64,000 nucleotides of DNA from Nannocystis exedens (GTDB lineage: Bacteria; Myxococcota_A; Polyangia; Nannocystales; Nannocystaceae). The translations under genes were made by a program, and so were the position numbers. Every line of letters starts with the position of its first letter. Positions within the stretch are counted from its first letter, which is position 1. Where the stretch lies: positions 186,001-250,000 of the forward strand of contig NZ_NETK01000001.1 of assembly GCF_002343915.1 (NCBI RefSeq), read 5' to 3'. Below are positions 62,844 through 64,000 of the stretch, in pieces. The notes beneath the pieces were generated by a model. That model was not told where the DNA came from, searched no databases, and saw nothing but the letters and a program-made list of their open reading frames with translations.

Positions 62844-63773
62844 GTGGTCCGCGACCTCGAAGAATTTCGTCGGCTGTACCGCCTCCACATCCCCACGCCC
62901 GAGCACGCCGCGTACTACCTCGAGACCCTCGCGCGCTCGCCCCGGTACGCCGATCTGCCGGCGCTCGCCGGGCGCTTCGCCGCCTTCGAGGCGCGCCTGG
63001 CCGCGCAGGGCCTGAGCGTCGCCGACTACCGCCAGCAGCAGCTCCTCGCCCTGCGCGACGAGCTCGCCGCCACCGCCGCGTTTCGCCGCCTGTGCGCCGC
63101 CGCGGTCGGCCCGGCCCCGGCGACCCGTAACCGCCTGTCCGAACAGACAGGTGCATGGTTCGTCTCGCTCGACCTGCGCGAGGCCAACTTCAGCGTCCTC
63201 GCGCTGCACGACGACGAGGGCGCGCTCGGCTCGGGCCCGTGGGTCGAGTTCTGCGCCGCCCGCGGGGTCGACCCCGTGCTCGCCGAGTCCAAGGCCTTCC
63301 GCCAGGCGCTGTTCGGCTACCTCGAGCCGAAGAAGGTCCAGCGCGTGCAGCTCGGCCTGACCGCCGCCCTGGCCGACGACCTCCGCCGCGACGGCCTCGA
63401 GGATCGCGCGATCGCCATGATCTCGCACGACGAGCTGATCCTCGCCTTCCCCGGCGACGATGCCGGCCTCGCCGACCTGCGCGCCCGCCTCGCCCGCCTC
63501 GCCGCCGCCCCGCGGCGCCCGGCCGTCCGCGCCAGCGTGTTCCGCAGCGCCGCCCTCGAGCCGGGCATCGATCTGCGCACGTTCTACGACCTCGCGGGCG
63601 ACGCCCCGCCGGCGCTCCGTCACCGCGCCCTGGTCGGCGTCCCCGGCAACCTGTTCTACGTCTACTTCAAGCGCCACGTGCTCGAAGCCCCGCTCGACCG
63701 CCGCGACCTCTACTTCCGCGTCGAGAACCGCCTGGCCCAATGGGTCGTCGACGACCTCCCGCCCTCCGCGTAG
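62844..63773 (+). CDS. Unknown protein with family A polymerase-like palm motifs
   Basis: 309 residues, not a family I can name. Near residue 107 it reads VSLDLREANFSVLA, which aligns with polymerase A motif A (DYSQIELR-type: Asp then aliphatic and acidic residues). Residues 147-167 read LAESKAFRQALFGYLEPKKVQ, comparable to motif B (Lys/Arg then FG). Residues 192-200 read MISHDELIL, the HDE of motif C. The order A-B-C is right, but A to C is only 86 residues, much shorter than in real polymerases. The N-terminal 100 residues are helical. This is pattern reading only; the motifs could be coincidental. A degenerate CATGTC-like hairpin lies inside the gene at 63133-63154. Confidence 0.75.
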   Translation: MVRDLEEFRRLYRLHIPTPEHAAYYLETLARSPRYADLPALAGRFAAFEARLAAQGLSVADYRQQQLLALRDELAATAAFRRLCAAAVGPAPATRNRLSEQTGAWFVSLDLREANFSVLALHDDEGALGSGPWVEFCAARGVDPVLAESKAFRQALFGYLEPKKVQRVQLGLTAALADDLRRDGLEDRAIAMISHDELILAFPGDDAGLADLRARLARLAAAPRRPAVRASVFRSAALEPGIDLRTFYDLAGDAPPALRHRALVGVPGNLFYVYFKRHVLEAPLDRRDLYFRVENRLAQWVVDDLPPSA

Positions 63774-63936
63774 CCGTCGCGCGGCGGCGCCATGGTATCT
63801 CGCGGGGCCCGCCCCGACTCCTATCATTCGCCGCGCGGTGTAACTTGCAAAGTTGCAGTCGAATGCCGGCCGCGAAGTGACCGACCGGCGGCCCCGCCCT
63901 TGCGCCGGCCCGCAGAGTTGGTCTAGTCCCTGTCGC

Positions 63937-64000
63937 GTGACCCCCGACACCCATCGCGCCATTCACGCCGTCTGGCGGCTCGAGTCGGCCAGGCTGATCG
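63937..64000 (+). CDS. ECF sigma factor, 5' part
   Basis: From GTG 63937: TPDTHRAIHAVWRLESARLI, the characteristic N-terminus of ECF sigma factors of the SigJ-like group with a C-terminal SnoaL or DUF6596 domain. Cut by the window edge. The preceding 163 bases hold its promoter region. Confidence 0.7.
   Translation, partial: MTPDTHRAIHAVWRLESARLI

Noticed and set aside
63840..63865. Operator-like AACTTGCAAAGTTGCA before the ECF sigma gene
   Set aside because: The dyad is imperfect and too short to support on sequence alone.

Overview
The window is a GC-rich, densely coded bacterial chromosome segment with no rRNA, tRNA or CRISPR that I could see. Codon third positions are almost all G or C. 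Several lipoproteins share a lipobox followed by a long Thr/Ser/Gly-rich linker, and there are SBBP beta-propellers, thrombospondin type 3 repeats and many multidomain signalling proteins. Together these point to a myxobacterium (Myxococcota), most like the Nannocystis group. That placement is inferred from gene style, not from a marker gene.

Layout. 1-9.2 kb: two LysR regulators, an SBBP propeller, a SRPBCC/DUF2071 pair in overlapping frames, a LysR/SDR divergent pair with an operator-like site, two lipoproteins and a CsbD stress protein. 9.6-17.2 kb: a decayed hybrid kinase, an intact hybrid kinase, a class 3 lipase, an inorganic pyrophosphatase, a zinc alcohol dehydrogenase and a GAF histidine kinase. 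17.5-21.3 kb: an SDR overlapping a phytoene-dehydrogenase-like oxidoreductase, an EEP-family protein and a hemerythrin. 21.4-31.4 kb: a heptose and glycan cluster with four GT9-type genes, two other glycosyltransferases (one fused to a GmhA isomerase), an SDR, GmhB and HldE. These supply ADP-heptose and the transferases for it, but no HldD epimerase is present. 31.8-34.6 kb: a tiny acidic ORF, an unknown protein and an ABC exporter. 35.9-37.1 kb: a complete IS630-type element.

37.7-40.4 kb: a KGG stress protein, a glycosyltransferase and a helical protein with a Gln/Gly/Met tail. 40.5-48.3 kb: a signalling cluster with a CheB-type protein, a CheB-CheR-PAS protein, a HisKA_3 kinase and two NarL-type regulators, one of which has Glu in place of the phosphoacceptor Asp. 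48.3-53.8 kb: a small hypothetical gene, a long gene-free stretch, a sigma-like protein lacking region 4, a lipoprotein, tandem repeats and two hemerythrins. 53.9-62.4 kb: Thr-rich lipoproteins, an amidohydrolase, a dienelactone hydrolase and an M28 peptidase. 62.6-64 kb: a protein of unknown family with motifs resembling a family A polymerase palm, then the start of an ECF sigma factor.

Two features stand out at larger scale. First, short inverted repeats built on CATGTC...GACATG recur between genes across the whole window, some as perfect hairpins at gene ends and some as clusters. Second, several gene-free stretches are tandem arrays, and two of these look like multiplied and decayed copies of the 3' end of the adjoining gene. 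The best leads for something undescribed are the CATGTC repeat family, the palm-like protein at 62844-63773, the receiver with a Glu phosphosite and its tail-copy array, and the acidic peptide next to an orphan ABC exporter.
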